Part shown: positions 1 to 10,498 of the stretch, piece by piece
Layout: every line of letters starts with the position of its first letter
Position numbering within the stretch: position 1 is the stretch's first letter
NCBI GenBank assembly: GCA_020796225.1
Contig: CM036753.1
Span: forward strand, 87,388,203 to 87,452,202
Direction of reading: 5' to 3'
DNA length: 64,000 bases
Source: Arion vulgaris
Taxonomy: Eukaryota; Mollusca; Gastropoda; Stylommatophora; Arionidae
Position numbers and translations under genes: made by a program
The notes under the pieces: model-generated
Database searches by the model: none
Told to the model about the DNA's origin: nothing
What the model saw: the letters and a program-made list of their open reading frames with translations, nothing else

Positions 1-281
1 ATGTTTCTACACTCCACCCCCTTCACATAAAATGCGATTTAATTCTGAAAATTGATTTATAACAAGAACGATGACATATCCACTAAGGGACACTACTCTA
101 ATAATGTTAGATTCTCGCCAAAGTTCTCATGAAGACTGAATGAAACTAGTGGACACTTCTGAATGTAAAAATATTTTTTTAAACTTTTGAGGCATTGCTT
201 TTGTCATTTGAAATGAACGTTGATTCATTGTTTGGAAGGTAAATTATACTAGCTAGATATTAATATTTAATTAAAAGTAGA

Positions 282-905
282 ATGGGTAACAAACAGAAGT
301 CTGGTAAATCAAATAAACGAAGATTCTGTGGCAACAAATATTCAAGGAAAAAAACATGAGGTTTCCGTACCTGTTATTGATACAGCTGTAAAACCTTGCC
401 CTTCTGCAGAGAAAGTTTCCCCACAAGAACAATATTTATTGAATGAGCAGAATAGTAGACATAATGGGTTTATCCTTATTGATATGGATCATCTCTTCAA
501 CTTTCTTACTTCTACTATGTGATGTGTGCAGTCAATATACTGTGTCATGTGAACTGAATCATAAGTCACGAAATGGATTCTCACATAACACTAAGGTGCA
601 CAAATTGTAATGAATGGGAGACAAAACTGGCAACTAGTGGAGAAGCAGAGACAAGTGGACACAAAGAAGTGAATTTGAGATGGTGCAGCATCAATAATCA
701 AGTTATTTTCTAAACTTGGGCTTCCCAGTGGATACTATTCTGTGGAAAGCTGTAAAATCAAGGACACCATTCGAATAAATTGTTCGGCGGTGAAGACATC
801 AAAAGCAACACAGAAAAGAAGAAAACACTGAGAGCCATCAGAAAAGGCTTCCTAGATACCACAGAAGCCAGAGAAGGAGATATGTACACAACAGGTGGTC
901 ATTAG
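282..905 (+). pseudogene. Mutator-like transposase gene remnant (N- and C-terminal pieces)
   Basis: An ATG at 282 opens a basic N-terminus (MGNKQKSGKSNKRRF, then a CGN motif). It runs into a 7-A tract near 350 and continues in the next frame to a stop at 520-522. A Cys-rich segment (CxxC pairs, about 523-690) follows in shifting frames. Near 820-900 a separate stretch reads KKKTLRAIRKGFLD..EGDMY. I recognise this order (basic start, 'GFxxID' segment, CxxC, basic end with EGxxY) from the Mutator-like transposase domain proteins found in many copies in mollusc and arthropod genomes. The central domain is absent, so this is an internally deleted, frameshifted copy. The family call is from memory of motifs; a protein search would settle it. 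Confidence 0.5.
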
Positions 906-1468
906 TAGCACTCTGGTAAGTAAAATAGTGGAAAGTTTTCGTTTTTTCAAGTTTCCGTCAATTGTATTTGTTGTGTTGTTGTCAAACTTTCAAACATGAT
1001 ATCTCAAACATTTTTTGTCTAATTGACTTGCAATTTGGCACATATATTCTTAGATATGCAATGCTTAATGTGAAGTAAAATAATCTCAAACCAATAAAAA
1101 TAGCTATATTTTCTTAAGTTTAAGCAAGTTTGATCGATGGAAATTTGACCACTTTTGGGAGTGGTATATCATTTAAATTCATTTTAAAAAAAGTTCTTTA
1201 TGAAATTCAAATATTTTACTTCACATTAACCAACTGACTGTTGCGAACATGTATGCTAAAAATGAAGGCTTTCAAACAATTGGCTCCTGAGTAATCTTGT
1301 TTGAAAAAGTATCTATTTTTAGTAACGGCGGCCATATTGTAATCTAATTTGCATATTAAAGAAAACATTTTTTCATCAGATAATTTTTAAAACCCTATTA
1401 AGTGTAACTGTGTGGTTTAAATTAAGCTGGGAACTATATTAACAATTATAGCCTTCCTGAGGATAGAT
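906..1468. other. No gene seen; AT-rich spacer
   Basis: No open frame of interest and no recognisable element. A segment near 1260-1350 (a 'gcggccatattg'-type stretch) resembles in style the interior of the element at 40669-41577, but I cannot show homology by eye. Confidence 0.4.
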
Positions 1469-1472
1469 CTAC

Positions 1473-2190
1473 CTTAATAAGTTGACGGACATTGCTTGAT
1501 TGTTTAATAAGATGACGGACATTGCTTGATTGTTTAATAAGATGGCGAACATTGCTTGATTGTTTAATAAGATGACGGACATTGCTTGATTGTTTAATAA
1601 GATGATGGACATTGCTTGATTGTTTAATAAGATGACGGACATTGCTTGATTGTTTAATAAGATGACGGACATTGCTTGATTATTTAATAAGATGACAGAC
1701 ATTGCTTGATTGTTTAATAAGATGACGGACATTGCTTGATTGTTTAATAAGATGACAGACATTGCTTGATTGTTTAATAAGATGACGGAAATTGCTTGAT
1801 TGTTTAATAAGATGACGAACATTGCTTGATTGTTTAATAAGATGACAGACATTGCTTGATTGTTTAATAAGATGACAGACATTGCTTGATTGTTTAATAA
1901 GATGACAGACATTGCTTGATTGTTTAATAAGATGACAGACATTGCTTGATTGTTTAATAAGATGACAGACATTGCTTGATTGTTTAATAAGATGACAGAT
2001 ATTGCTTGATTGTTTAATAAGATGACATACATTGCTTGATTGTTTAATAAGATGACAGACATTGCTTGATTGTTTAATAAGATGACAGACATTGCTTGAT
2101 TGTTTAATAAGATGACAGACATTGCTTGATTGTTTAATAGGATGACAGACATTGCTTGATTGTTTAATAAGATGACAGACATTGCTTGAT
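1473..2190. repeat. 30-bp minisatellite, about 24 copies
   Basis: The unit is TTAATAAGATGACRGACATT followed by GCTTGATTGT. Because 30 is divisible by three, the minus strand is open for 237 codons as repeats of MSVILLNNQA, but this is a satellite ORF, not a gene. Copies on the left mostly carry GACGGAC and copies on the right carry GACAGAC, with a mixed zone near 1690-1840. Confidence 0.97.
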
Positions 2191-3085
2191 ACTGTTATGG
2201 AGTTACTTTTTATTCAACTAATGAGTTTGCATAGATAAAGAAGTATTACGAAACGATGTGGCTTATCTTGCAACTATATTTGAAAATGTAAATGATGCTG
2301 TTCTTTACTTGATCGAAAATGGTATAAGTCTGATTAAAGTGGAAGGAATTATAATCAAGAAATTGACATTATATAACAATACGCTAAGTAAAGGGATAAC
2401 TTTCTAATTTTTCATGTTTACAACAGTTAGGCGGGACAGGATGAAGAATTCAGATAATATGTTATAGGGACTAACATGTCACATATTATTTTGTAGTGAC
2501 GAAAATGTCGCAGAATATTTTATATTAACGAAAATGTCACAGAACATTGTAGTCATTTGAACTGTGTTAAAAATGATATTAACATGAGATTTGAAGAATC
2601 GCATGAATAAATAATATTGGATTGGAAGATAACCCATTTAAATCGGACGTAGAACAGATTAATAAAAATTTGTAAGAAGAATTAATTGTGTTACAAAATG
2701 ACTTTGAACCAAAATTATGATTCTGGAACTCACATTAAGAATAATTTTAGGGATTCAGTAGAGACTTACGTGTTCCATTTTATTGCGTGACAATAAAATG
2801 ATGGATAAATATACAATTTCCAACTTCATATTTAGTTGGGAAGGGGTTCAGTAGACCAGTGCATCTTCTACAAAACCAATAAAACCGACTGCATACTTCT
2901 AACAGAGAGTACTTGAGAATTATTTTAACAAACTTTGAACCAGACATTACCAAACTGGCAAAGCCACATCAAGCGCAAGAATCTCATTAAAGCTCATTAG
3001 CAAGTACACATTTGTTCAGATATAGATGTTTTGTGTGTGCTTTGTTATATGTTTGTGTGCGATAGAGAGCAGTGGAGTACTAAAA
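2191..3085. other. No gene seen
   Basis: AT-rich sequence with stops in all frames. I recognise no repeat family here. Confidence 0.4.
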
Positions 3086-3099
3086 GGTGAAAAGTGGGG

Positions 3100-3440
3100 G
3101 AGGACACTATAAAATAGTATTTGTCAAAAAGGACATTGCTGCTATTGTGTTTGAGAAACACTGGTTTGTACGGAGCTTATTGTATTTGTCAGGGGCGTTT
3201 CTACTATCAGGGTTGAAAAACAATGGTTTGTACGGAGCTTATTGTATTGTCAGGGACGTTGCTACTATCGTATTTGAAAAACAATGGTTTGTACAAAGCT
3301 TATTGTGTTTGTCAGGAACGTTGCTACTATCAGGGTTGAAAAACACTGATTTGTACAGAGCTTATTGTATTTGTAAGGGACGTTTCTACTATCAGGGTTG
3401 AAAAACACTGGCTTGTATGGAACGTATTGTAATTGTCAGA
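3100..3440. repeat. 62-bp degenerate tandem repeat, about 5 copies
   Basis: The anchor 'tggtttgtac' (or a variant) recurs at about 3162, 3224, 3285, 3347 and 3409, a period of 61-62 bp. Each copy contains 'gagcttattgta', 'gtcaggga' and 'cgttgctactatc' blocks. Divergence between copies suggests an older array. Confidence 0.9.
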
Positions 3441-3622
3441 AGGCCTATGTATCTTTGAAAAAGTACGCATGATCAACGTTAGTGTGTAAAGTATGGTTAA
3501 AATGTTATTAAGCACGTTCTATCCAATGACACGGAAAGCTGAAAATGTGCTTCATCATTTCATATATTAATACATGAAGTATATGCCACATCATATTTCT
3601 AGTTTCACGCATGCTAGAGGTA

Positions 3623-3871
3623 AAAAAAAAGTAAAGGAACCCTTTCATACCTCGTGGTACATAGGGCAATACAGTGTTAGGCCTGTATTTTTCATTGACC
3701 GTCGTCACACGATGGGTGATGTGGTCAGCATCCCACTGGCCACCTTTACTTTCCCAGAGCATGTCTGGTACCCAGTTGAGGCTGGGTCGACCTGAGAGCC
3801 GTCGCGGTCGGGAAAAATTCCACGCGCACTGCGGGAGTTGAACCCAGACCACCAGCCTTGAGAAGCGAGTT
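3623..3871 (-). mobile_element. tRNA-derived SINE with 12-bp target-site duplication
   Basis: Read on the minus strand, the element begins near 3871 with a tRNA-like head that includes the B-box GGGTTCAACTCCC. It ends at 3623 next to a homopolymer that is A on the plus strand and T on the element strand. It is flanked by a perfect direct repeat, ATGCTAGAGGTA, at 3611-3622 and 3872-3883. That target-site duplication shows retroposition. The overlapping 132-codon minus-strand frame is incidental. Confidence 0.8.
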
Positions 3872-4429
3872 ATGCTAGAGGTAGGAGGGCCAATTCTTTT
3901 TCTCACTGGCGGAAAGTTAGGTGCGGAAAATCAAGAAACAACCCTTTGTGAAACTTATGATATAACAGTTGATAATATCTTATGGCTACCAGATGATTCC
4001 ATATCGTTCCTTGTTTCATTGATTTACCATTGAATCGATATCTTCAGGTCACTACAATCCTCTCTAAACCCTCTATGCTACTCAGACGTTCTCAATATTT
4101 TTGTTATCCGTAGCAAGATAGCATCATTTACAATCCATGACAGGAGCTCACAAGCCATTAGTAGATTATGACGATATTGAACTTTATGCTGAAAATACAC
4201 TGCCCCTCCCCGCCCCCAAACCACCCCGAAGAAAAAAGTGTTTCGATCAATCGGCATCAAATTTATCTTCCCAGTGACAGTCTTAAAGAAGGCTTCATCA
4301 GTGTTTAGTATGTGCTACAGCTTGAGAACTGCTGACTGAGTTTAACAGCCACAAATCTGCCTGTGTTGTTAGAAAAGAACACAATTCTTGCATAATCGAT
4401 AACACCAACGAAGACTACAGCTATTCCTT

Positions 4430-4690
4430 GTCTATTACTTCTTGTTTCTTGTTTGCAATCTATACTAAGTAATTCCTTGTCTACTACTTCTTGTTTGCAA
4501 TCTATACTAAGTAATTCCTTGTCTACTACTTCTTGTTTGCAATCTATACTAAGTAATTCCTTGTCTACTACTTCTTGTTTGCAATCTATACTAAGTAATT
4601 CCTTGTCTACTACTTCTTGTTTGCAATCTATACTAAGTAATTCCTTGTCTACTACTTCTTGTTTGCAATCTATACTAAGTAATTGCTGTT
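4430..4690. repeat. 42-bp minisatellite, about 6 copies
   Basis: The unit is TTGCAATCTATACTAAGTAA followed by TTCCTTGTCTACTACTTCTTGT. Copies are nearly identical, so both strands stay open (about 167 codons on minus, 120 on plus). These are satellite ORFs. Confidence 0.96.
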
Positions 4691-5312
4691 TCATAGCTCC
4701 ATACACATTTTCGTTCACAGTGTTGTCACAGTGTAGAAAACGAAAAAAGTTATCAAATGAATTTGTTTTTTCAAAATCCACTACAGCTGTCATAGCATTG
4801 TTCCACACTAGATAAAGCGTTAGTGCACCCCAATTCTAAACTTGTGCACATTTTCTTGGTGATGCAGCATTTCGTTTGATTTAGTTATTCCAAACCAACA
4901 ATTTCTCTGTATGCAACCTTTATTCTTTGTCGTTCGCTATCAGATTTTCGAGTTAATAATAACTATGACAAGTATAACAGATCTAGGCTGAAACTTTACG
5001 GTAGTAATTTTTGAGAAGAGAGACAGAAAATGCACTTGTATTATGCTTATTATCGTATACAGGACAGATCTACGATATGTTTGTTTTGGTTGCAATAGTG
5101 CTGTAATCACAGGTACACACACGTGTTGCTCTAATCTTGTTTCTGTGACATACATGCTATGTAGCAAACAGCGCCGGATTAGCCTAGTAGCAGAAGTAGC
5201 AAATGCTACGGGCCCCGCGCCTATGTGACAGAGCTAAGCTGTCACTAGTCATAAACAAGGAACCAAGGTTGGGAGGTGGGCAATAATATCCCCCTTTCAT
5301 TTTTTCTTATTT

Positions 5313-5705
5313 ATGTTATTTATTTTTCTGACTCAGCATATAAATACTTATACAAATAAAGGAAAGGGACATACATCATACTTATCAAAAACAACTTGTG
5401 AGGAATTTATCCATCTAATTACATTAAGCTTACTGGATCATATTATTTGCGAAATTAAGAAATGCAAGTACTATTCCGTATTACTGGACTCTACTCCAGA
5501 CATTTCGCATGTGGACCAACTCACTCTAATAGTGCACTATGTGTTACCATCTGAACCAGTGGAAAGATTTGTGAAGTTCTTGGTTATGGAAGGTCATACT
5601 GCTGAACAACTCGCCCAAAGTTTACTTGATGTTTTAAAGAAAAATGGCATTGACATCAAAGACTTTCGTGGTCAAAGCTATGACGGGAGACCCACCCAGA
5701 GCTAG
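5313..5705 (+). pseudogene. hAT transposase fragment (DUF4371/ZMYM1-like), 5' part
   Basis: The frame contains YYSVLLDSTPDISHVDQLTL, then a region ending LLDVLKKNGIDI and RGQSYDG. This is the start of the RNase H-like catalytic domain of hAT transposases annotated as 'zinc finger MYM-type protein 1-like'; LLDSTPDxxHxxQL carries the first catalytic Asp. After RGQSYDG the frame degrades (RPTQS, stop) where the family normally continues. The N-terminal zinc finger and the rest of the catalytic core are missing. It lies inside an element with hAT ends. Confidence 0.85.
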
Positions 5706-5809
5706 GGTTGTCTTTTAACAATTCAAGAAAAAACTACCGAACATATTGTCATATAAGTTGGCCACATGATGAAAAACAACGTTTAGTGTATGCATTATAA
5801 TTATTAATT

Positions 5810-5975
5810 AAAAAAATTCGTCACTCCTGTTATTCGTTTGCTTGATAAAGGCCTTGTTGGTCGAAATATTGCTGTATGTTGTCATTGTTTGTGTAATTTG
5901 TAAAACTACAGTACTTTGTGATTACGTGTTTTGCCAATCAAATAGTTTTACTGCAGTCTCGTCTATATTGTGATT
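5810..5975 (+). repeat. Dispersed repeat nested in the hAT element
   Basis: This segment (from a 'cactcctgtt' start through 'gataaaggccttgttggtcg' to 'tttactgcagtct') matches both arms of the fold-back insertion at 6691-7174. It keeps about 45 bp at its 3' end that the right arm of that insertion lacks. Confidence 0.85.
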
Positions 5976-6014
5976 ATTGCCAAATGTAGAAATAGTCTTA
6001 CGAATTTACTTGTC

Positions 6015-6214
6015 CTTAATGTTACTAACTGCAGCGGAGAACGTTCTTTTTCAACATTAAAGCGTATAAAAGTGAATTAAGGAACACGATGGGACAAGAT
6101 CGTCTAAATAACCTCACCTTAATGAACATTGAATGTAATTTACTTATAGAAATTGATTTGTCTAGTATTATCTCTAAATTTGCTCACATTAAATCGAGAA
6201 AAGTTTGTTTGTAA
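6015..6214 (+). pseudogene. hAT transposase C-terminal dimerisation domain fragment
   Basis: The translation reads GERSFSTLKRIK, then after a one-base loss in an A run RNTMGQDRLNNLTLM and continues to KSRKVCL and a stop at about 6214. 'ERSFSTLKRIK..LR..M.Q.RL..L..M.IE' is the signature of the hAT dimerisation domain. This is the 3' coding end of the element at 5169-6280. Confidence 0.85.
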
Positions 6215-6690
6215 AAGTTGTGTTTTATTATTTATTATCATACAAAACCTAGGGCCCCGCGCTGGCCTAATCCGGCACTGGTAGCAAGCAGCACTGTCCA
6301 ACGCAGTGCCCGTGGGCGACCATATCATATATTTATGGCGCCCTATTTTACTCCACCAGCTTTAAGGTTAATTACCTATCAAGATAACTAACTATTGTTT
6401 TAGTATTTTGTAGCCAGTTTATTTTAGGAGTGCTCTTGTGAACACGATCTTCCCCTTTTTGCAATCGTGTCCTAACCATTCTACTTCCCCCTAACATAAC
6501 CCTTTGCTTTTTTTCACTAGAGAAAGTGCTGGCATGTTAACTATATTAATATTACTATTAATATGACTAATGTTATTATTAGTAATAGTAGTATTGCATG
6601 CGTCACATGGTGCCCGCGCCCCCACAACCATAAGTCAGATGCGTCCTAATATATAGAAACATTGGACAGGGCTGCTATGTAGGTATACAC

Positions 6691-7174
6691 AAAACAGATG
6701 AGACTGCAGTAAAACTATTTGATTGGCAAAACACGTAATCACAAAGTACTGTAGTTTTACAAATTACAAAAACAATGACAAAATACAGCATCGTTTCGAC
6801 CAACAAGGCCTTTATCAAGCAAACGAACAACAGGAGTGACAAATTTAAAAAAACAAATGGACGACCAAAAACAAACGTCTCTAATGAAAATCTGGAAATA
6901 AAAACAAATAACGAAATAAATGTAACACAAAAACACACATAAAAACTAGAAATAGGATGGAAGAGAGTGACGGGAAGTTACATACACCACACATTTAACT
7001 ACTAAAACTTACAGATTTTCATTAGAAACGTTTGTTTTTGGTCGTCCATTTGTTTTTTAAATTTGTCACTCCTGTTGTTCGTTTGATTGATAAAGGCCTT
7101 GTTGGTCGAAACGTTGCTGTATTTTGCCATTGTTTTTGTAATTTGTAAAACTACAGTACTTTGTGATTACGTGT
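6691..7174. mobile_element. Fold-back (inverted-repeat) insertion with 15-bp TSD
   Basis: The left arm (about 6691-6900, minus orientation) and right arm (about 7012-7174, plus orientation) are long, near-identical inverted copies of the repeat at 5810-5975, separated by about 110 bp. The whole is flanked by a perfect direct repeat TATGTAGGTATACAC at 6676-6690 and 7175-7189. The duplication shows that the palindrome entered as one event. A twin-priming or inversion mechanism during retroposition is one explanation. Confidence 0.85.
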
Positions 7175-7207
7175 TATGTAGGTATACACACATTTGTTAT
7201 AATTCTA

Positions 7208-7378
7208 ATGATTTATTGCTAACATTTTCTAGTTGTGTTTATATTGCAGGCAACACCTAGTTAAATGATTTATTGCTAACATTTTCTGGTTCTGTTTATA
7301 TTGCAGGCAACACCTAGTTAAATGATTTATTGCTAACATTTTCTGGTTCTGTTTATATTGCAGGCAACACCTAGTTAC
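7208..7378 (+). promoter_or_regulatory. Triplicated 3' splice site (three 57-bp tandem copies)
   Basis: The unit ATGATTTATTGCTAACATTT..TTATATTGCAG|GCAACACCTAGTTA occurs at 7208-7264, 7265-7321 and 7322-7378. Each copy holds a branch-point-like TGCTAAC, a T-rich tract and TTGCAG. The possible exon starts are 7250, 7307 and 7364. Copies 2 and 3 are identical across the core and copy 1 has two changes. Only the third copy reads on (AGT TAC CCT); the first two reach TAA within five codons. Confidence 0.92.
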
Positions 7379-9276
7379 CCTGGACAAATTATGAGCTTGT
7401 CCCGACAAAACTCACTCAGAGTACGAGAGACTAATATTCAAGATCGTCTGGTGATCACCAGTGAGTCTGTGGTCCAAGCTTCCGGTTCTCAAGCTGCTGG
7501 CCCAATTTACGGAGTCTCCAGAAATAACTTTGAAGAAAAGGATGTTTCTTTTCTAAAAAGAAGTGAGTCGTGCCTCAGTTCACATATGTCTTCACCAGAC
7601 ATCTACACAGCAACCATGCAGGACCCAGGCTTCTCTAACAGCTACAGAAGCACTCACGTTGTAGAACTTCAAGATATACATTCACGTGCATACGATCATG
7701 CACGACGACAGGCGTACAAACAGCAGCTACAGAACAAAGCAGCGCAGAGGCGATCATGGCATTTTGATGATAGAAACGGTGCATACATAGTCACTGACCT
7801 CATCAATAACCGACCATGTGATTCCTTACCTTCTCAAACCAGGTCCCCGAGAGAGGGTGATGGAATAAAACCACCCGTGCCTCCGCGAAGAGACAAACTA
7901 AGATCCCCATCAGATTCTAAAAGACAATCTTCGAATGAAGCAGCGTCAGCTACAAAGAATGAAGCAAATGACCTAATGGTTTTGGACGACCCAGTTGTAC
8001 TGGCACCAGGGAATGTCGATGGGAATATAGACATATCGAAGAGAACTGACGAAAGTTATGTACTTAAAAGAAATACCAATCCCTTCATTGAAGACAGTGC
8101 AGTAGATCCATCACATCCATTAAGTGATCTTCAACACAGCACTCTCAGCAGCGGGTCTTGGGATAGTCAACCTTGGCCTGATCCCCCAACAGATAGTGAG
8201 ATACTAGGGCAGATACCACCATCAGTGCCTAACAACAGTACTGCAGCTTCTGATAGATCTACTTCTAATTCACTCATTGCTCAGCTTAAAAGCGTGCCTG
8301 AAAGTCTACAGTACCAGCCACAGAACTACACTAACCATCCTAGGAAGCAAGGCCAAACTGAAGAATCAAGAATAAGTGATAGTACATTAAAATCAACCGA
8401 TTCTCATTCTAAGTCGTCCATGGGTAACCCTCCAGACGGTCCAGTAAAACACAATAAGAAACGCGCACCAAAAGGCAAACCTCCTCCATTTGAAGGTCAG
8501 GTGCCCATAATGAAAGAGTATGACAATCCGCTCTTTAAATCACAACCTCCTGATGGAGACCGACTTCTGACTCTGGGAGAGAATTTCTCTTTACAAATAT
8601 GTGAGTCAACATCCTTTGTCCATCCTTCACCAGAACAACCACAGCCACCCTCATTTTATACTGCTGTTAACACTACCAAAATTGAGCCTTCCTCGTGCGG
8701 ACGTCACAGTGCCCATAATTCGTGCAGTCCCATTTTGGAAGATCGCAAGCGTACAGAACAATCTTCCCCACATTTATCTCATGACAAAAAGAGGACATTG
8801 CGCCTCCTGCTTATAGCAGATTCAGTAACCGGATGCCAGAAGACCTACAGAAGAAACATTCATCCCCCAAAGAAAAATCTAGATCCAGCAACAAACAAAA
8901 CCAACAGCCGAACGGAATTGTCAAGTCACGTCCTAGGCAGGTAAAACGAGAACATCAACAGAGACGAAGTGGACATCCTGATGCAGGAAATCAGCAACAT
9001 CAATCATCATCCCCCCATATGGGCGGGTATGGTTCTAGTCCTGATCTCACCAGTAAATCTCCGAGAACCGGCCGACGTAGGCCAGATAGTGTGGGACCTG
9101 GGAATGAGTCGGTGTATGCGCAAGGTGATTACAATAGAAACTTTAATGGCAGAACAAAAACTCCAGATCATAATTTAGGCACGTACTGTTACGACATCAA
9201 TAGACAACCTCAGGAACAATATTATAACACACAATCTGGCACACAGTATCGTCACTGGGGAGACTCTGACCTCTAG
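7364..9276 (+). CDS. Terminal coding exon of a large disordered scaffold or receptor-tail protein; one frameshift
   Basis: The exon opens after TTATATTGCAG at 7363; earlier exons lie outside the window. Two frames join: 7364 to about 8790, then from about 8785 to the TAG at 9274-9276, offset by one base at GACAAAAAGAGG (8783-8794). One more A would make a continuous reading of 637 residues. I see no folded domain; it is rich in Ser, Pro, Asn and Gln. Short motifs are visible: NPF in NTNPFIED (EH-domain ligand), KPPVPPRR (class II SH3 ligand, codons about 7868-7891), PPAY just after the frame change (WW ligand) and the C-terminus GDSDL (class I PDZ ligand). This fits the tail of a membrane receptor or a junctional scaffold. 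I do not recognise the family. Both sides of the frame change look equally protein-like, so an assembly error or a recent mutation is likelier than old decay. Confidence 0.85.
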
Positions 9277-10498
9277 AATATTACAGTAAATTAGTAAATT
9301 ATGTGAGAGTAAAGAAATATTAGTAATAGAAAAAGACGACAGTCGAGTCTTGATGGGACGTTACTCTATAAAACTGGATGCGTAAGAACAATATGATTAT
9401 CTCCTATTATATTGACAGTTTTTATTACTGTATTAGATTAATTGGCTACAATCAATTGGCATGAAGCGTAATTTGGAAATGTAAAGTAAGTACCATTGAG
9501 ACCATTCAAAAGTTACACATCTGGAATAGTTGAGTTAAAGTCCCAAAAATTTCACGTTACTTGTTTTTTTTCTTCTTTAACTGAAGACGCATCACGCTTC
9601 TGCTCATGTGAAGTCATCATAATTTTTTTGAATGAACAAATCGAATTTGGTATTTTAAAATGGTGTAATAATATATTACCATTTTGGTTCTTACAGTGTG
9701 CGTTTGCTTTTTATCACAGTGAGCAGTTGCTGTTCTCACAGTGAGCAGTTAGCATTTCTTCTCAAAAACATTCTTGGATGCGTAGAAACTATGACGTCGA
9801 CAGACTGATTGAGCGATATAATGTTAATGGCCGTCTAACTAGTATCCGCTGGGACTGAACAAACTAAAAGCACAACCACAACTACAACCACCACGAACAA
9901 CAACAAAACATTGATCAATATATTAAGGAAATATATACCCACTCATCAAGACATCTGTATACCAGACGTTCCTGACTGGCCAATCCAAAATAATACATTT
10001 TAAAAAGTTCATTATTTCCACTGATATTTTCTTTAAAAGTGTATTATTTGATGATATTGTGTTTCTCTTATCACTTATTTATTGTTATACAATCTTTATG
10101 TGCGTTAATCTTTGTTACTCTAAGATTTGTGTTTCATTTCGCTTGTTATTCTTCCTTCTATCTTTATCCAAAACATGAACGTACTTGCACACACACAACA
10201 ATCAAGTTCTGTATCATCAAGTTGATTTATAATCATTCTATGATAAATAATGAATGTAATATCAACAGTCTGTTTTTTAATATTACTTACCAAATAGTAG
10301 GATAAAGTAAATATCATAACACAGGTAAGATAACAAATTAAAATATTCTGAAGAAGCTTTTTTTTTTAAACCTGCGGCAACACATGAATATGAATCAAGA
10401 ACCATAACATAAGCATAAACTTTGTCAAAGTCATACATGTTATCAACTTCTTAACCTCCATCCCTAAATTATTAAGCAAAGATGCCGAGCCTAATCTA
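9277..10498. other. 3' UTR and intergenic region; no gene seen
   Basis: This region follows the stop of the scaffold-type gene. I did not spot a canonical AATAAA in the first kilobase; ATTAAA occurs near 10337. A short direct repeat 'cacagtgagcagtt' lies near 9715-9750. Short frames here show no family resemblance. Confidence 0.4.

Larger units (their letters stand above)
5169..6280 (+). mobile_element. Deleted hAT DNA transposon with TIRs and 8-bp TSD
   Basis: The left end reads CAGCGCCGGATTAG and the right end is its inverse with one change (CAGTGCCGGATTA). The flanks are GTAGCAAA (5161-5168) and GTAGCAAG (6281-6288), an 8-bp duplication with one mismatch, as expected for hAT. Inside are an N-terminal transposase piece (5313-5705) and the C-terminal dimerisation piece (about 6015-6214). 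The element is 1.1 kb, so most of the transposase core is lost. A copy of another repeat (about 5810-5975) sits in the middle. Confidence 0.9.

Noticed and set aside
1469..2182. 237-codon protein of MSVILLNNQA repeats
   Set aside because: A 30-bp minisatellite ORF with no unique sequence at either end.
3508..3906. 132-codon minus-strand ORF
   Set aside because: It lies over a SINE with a clear target-site duplication.
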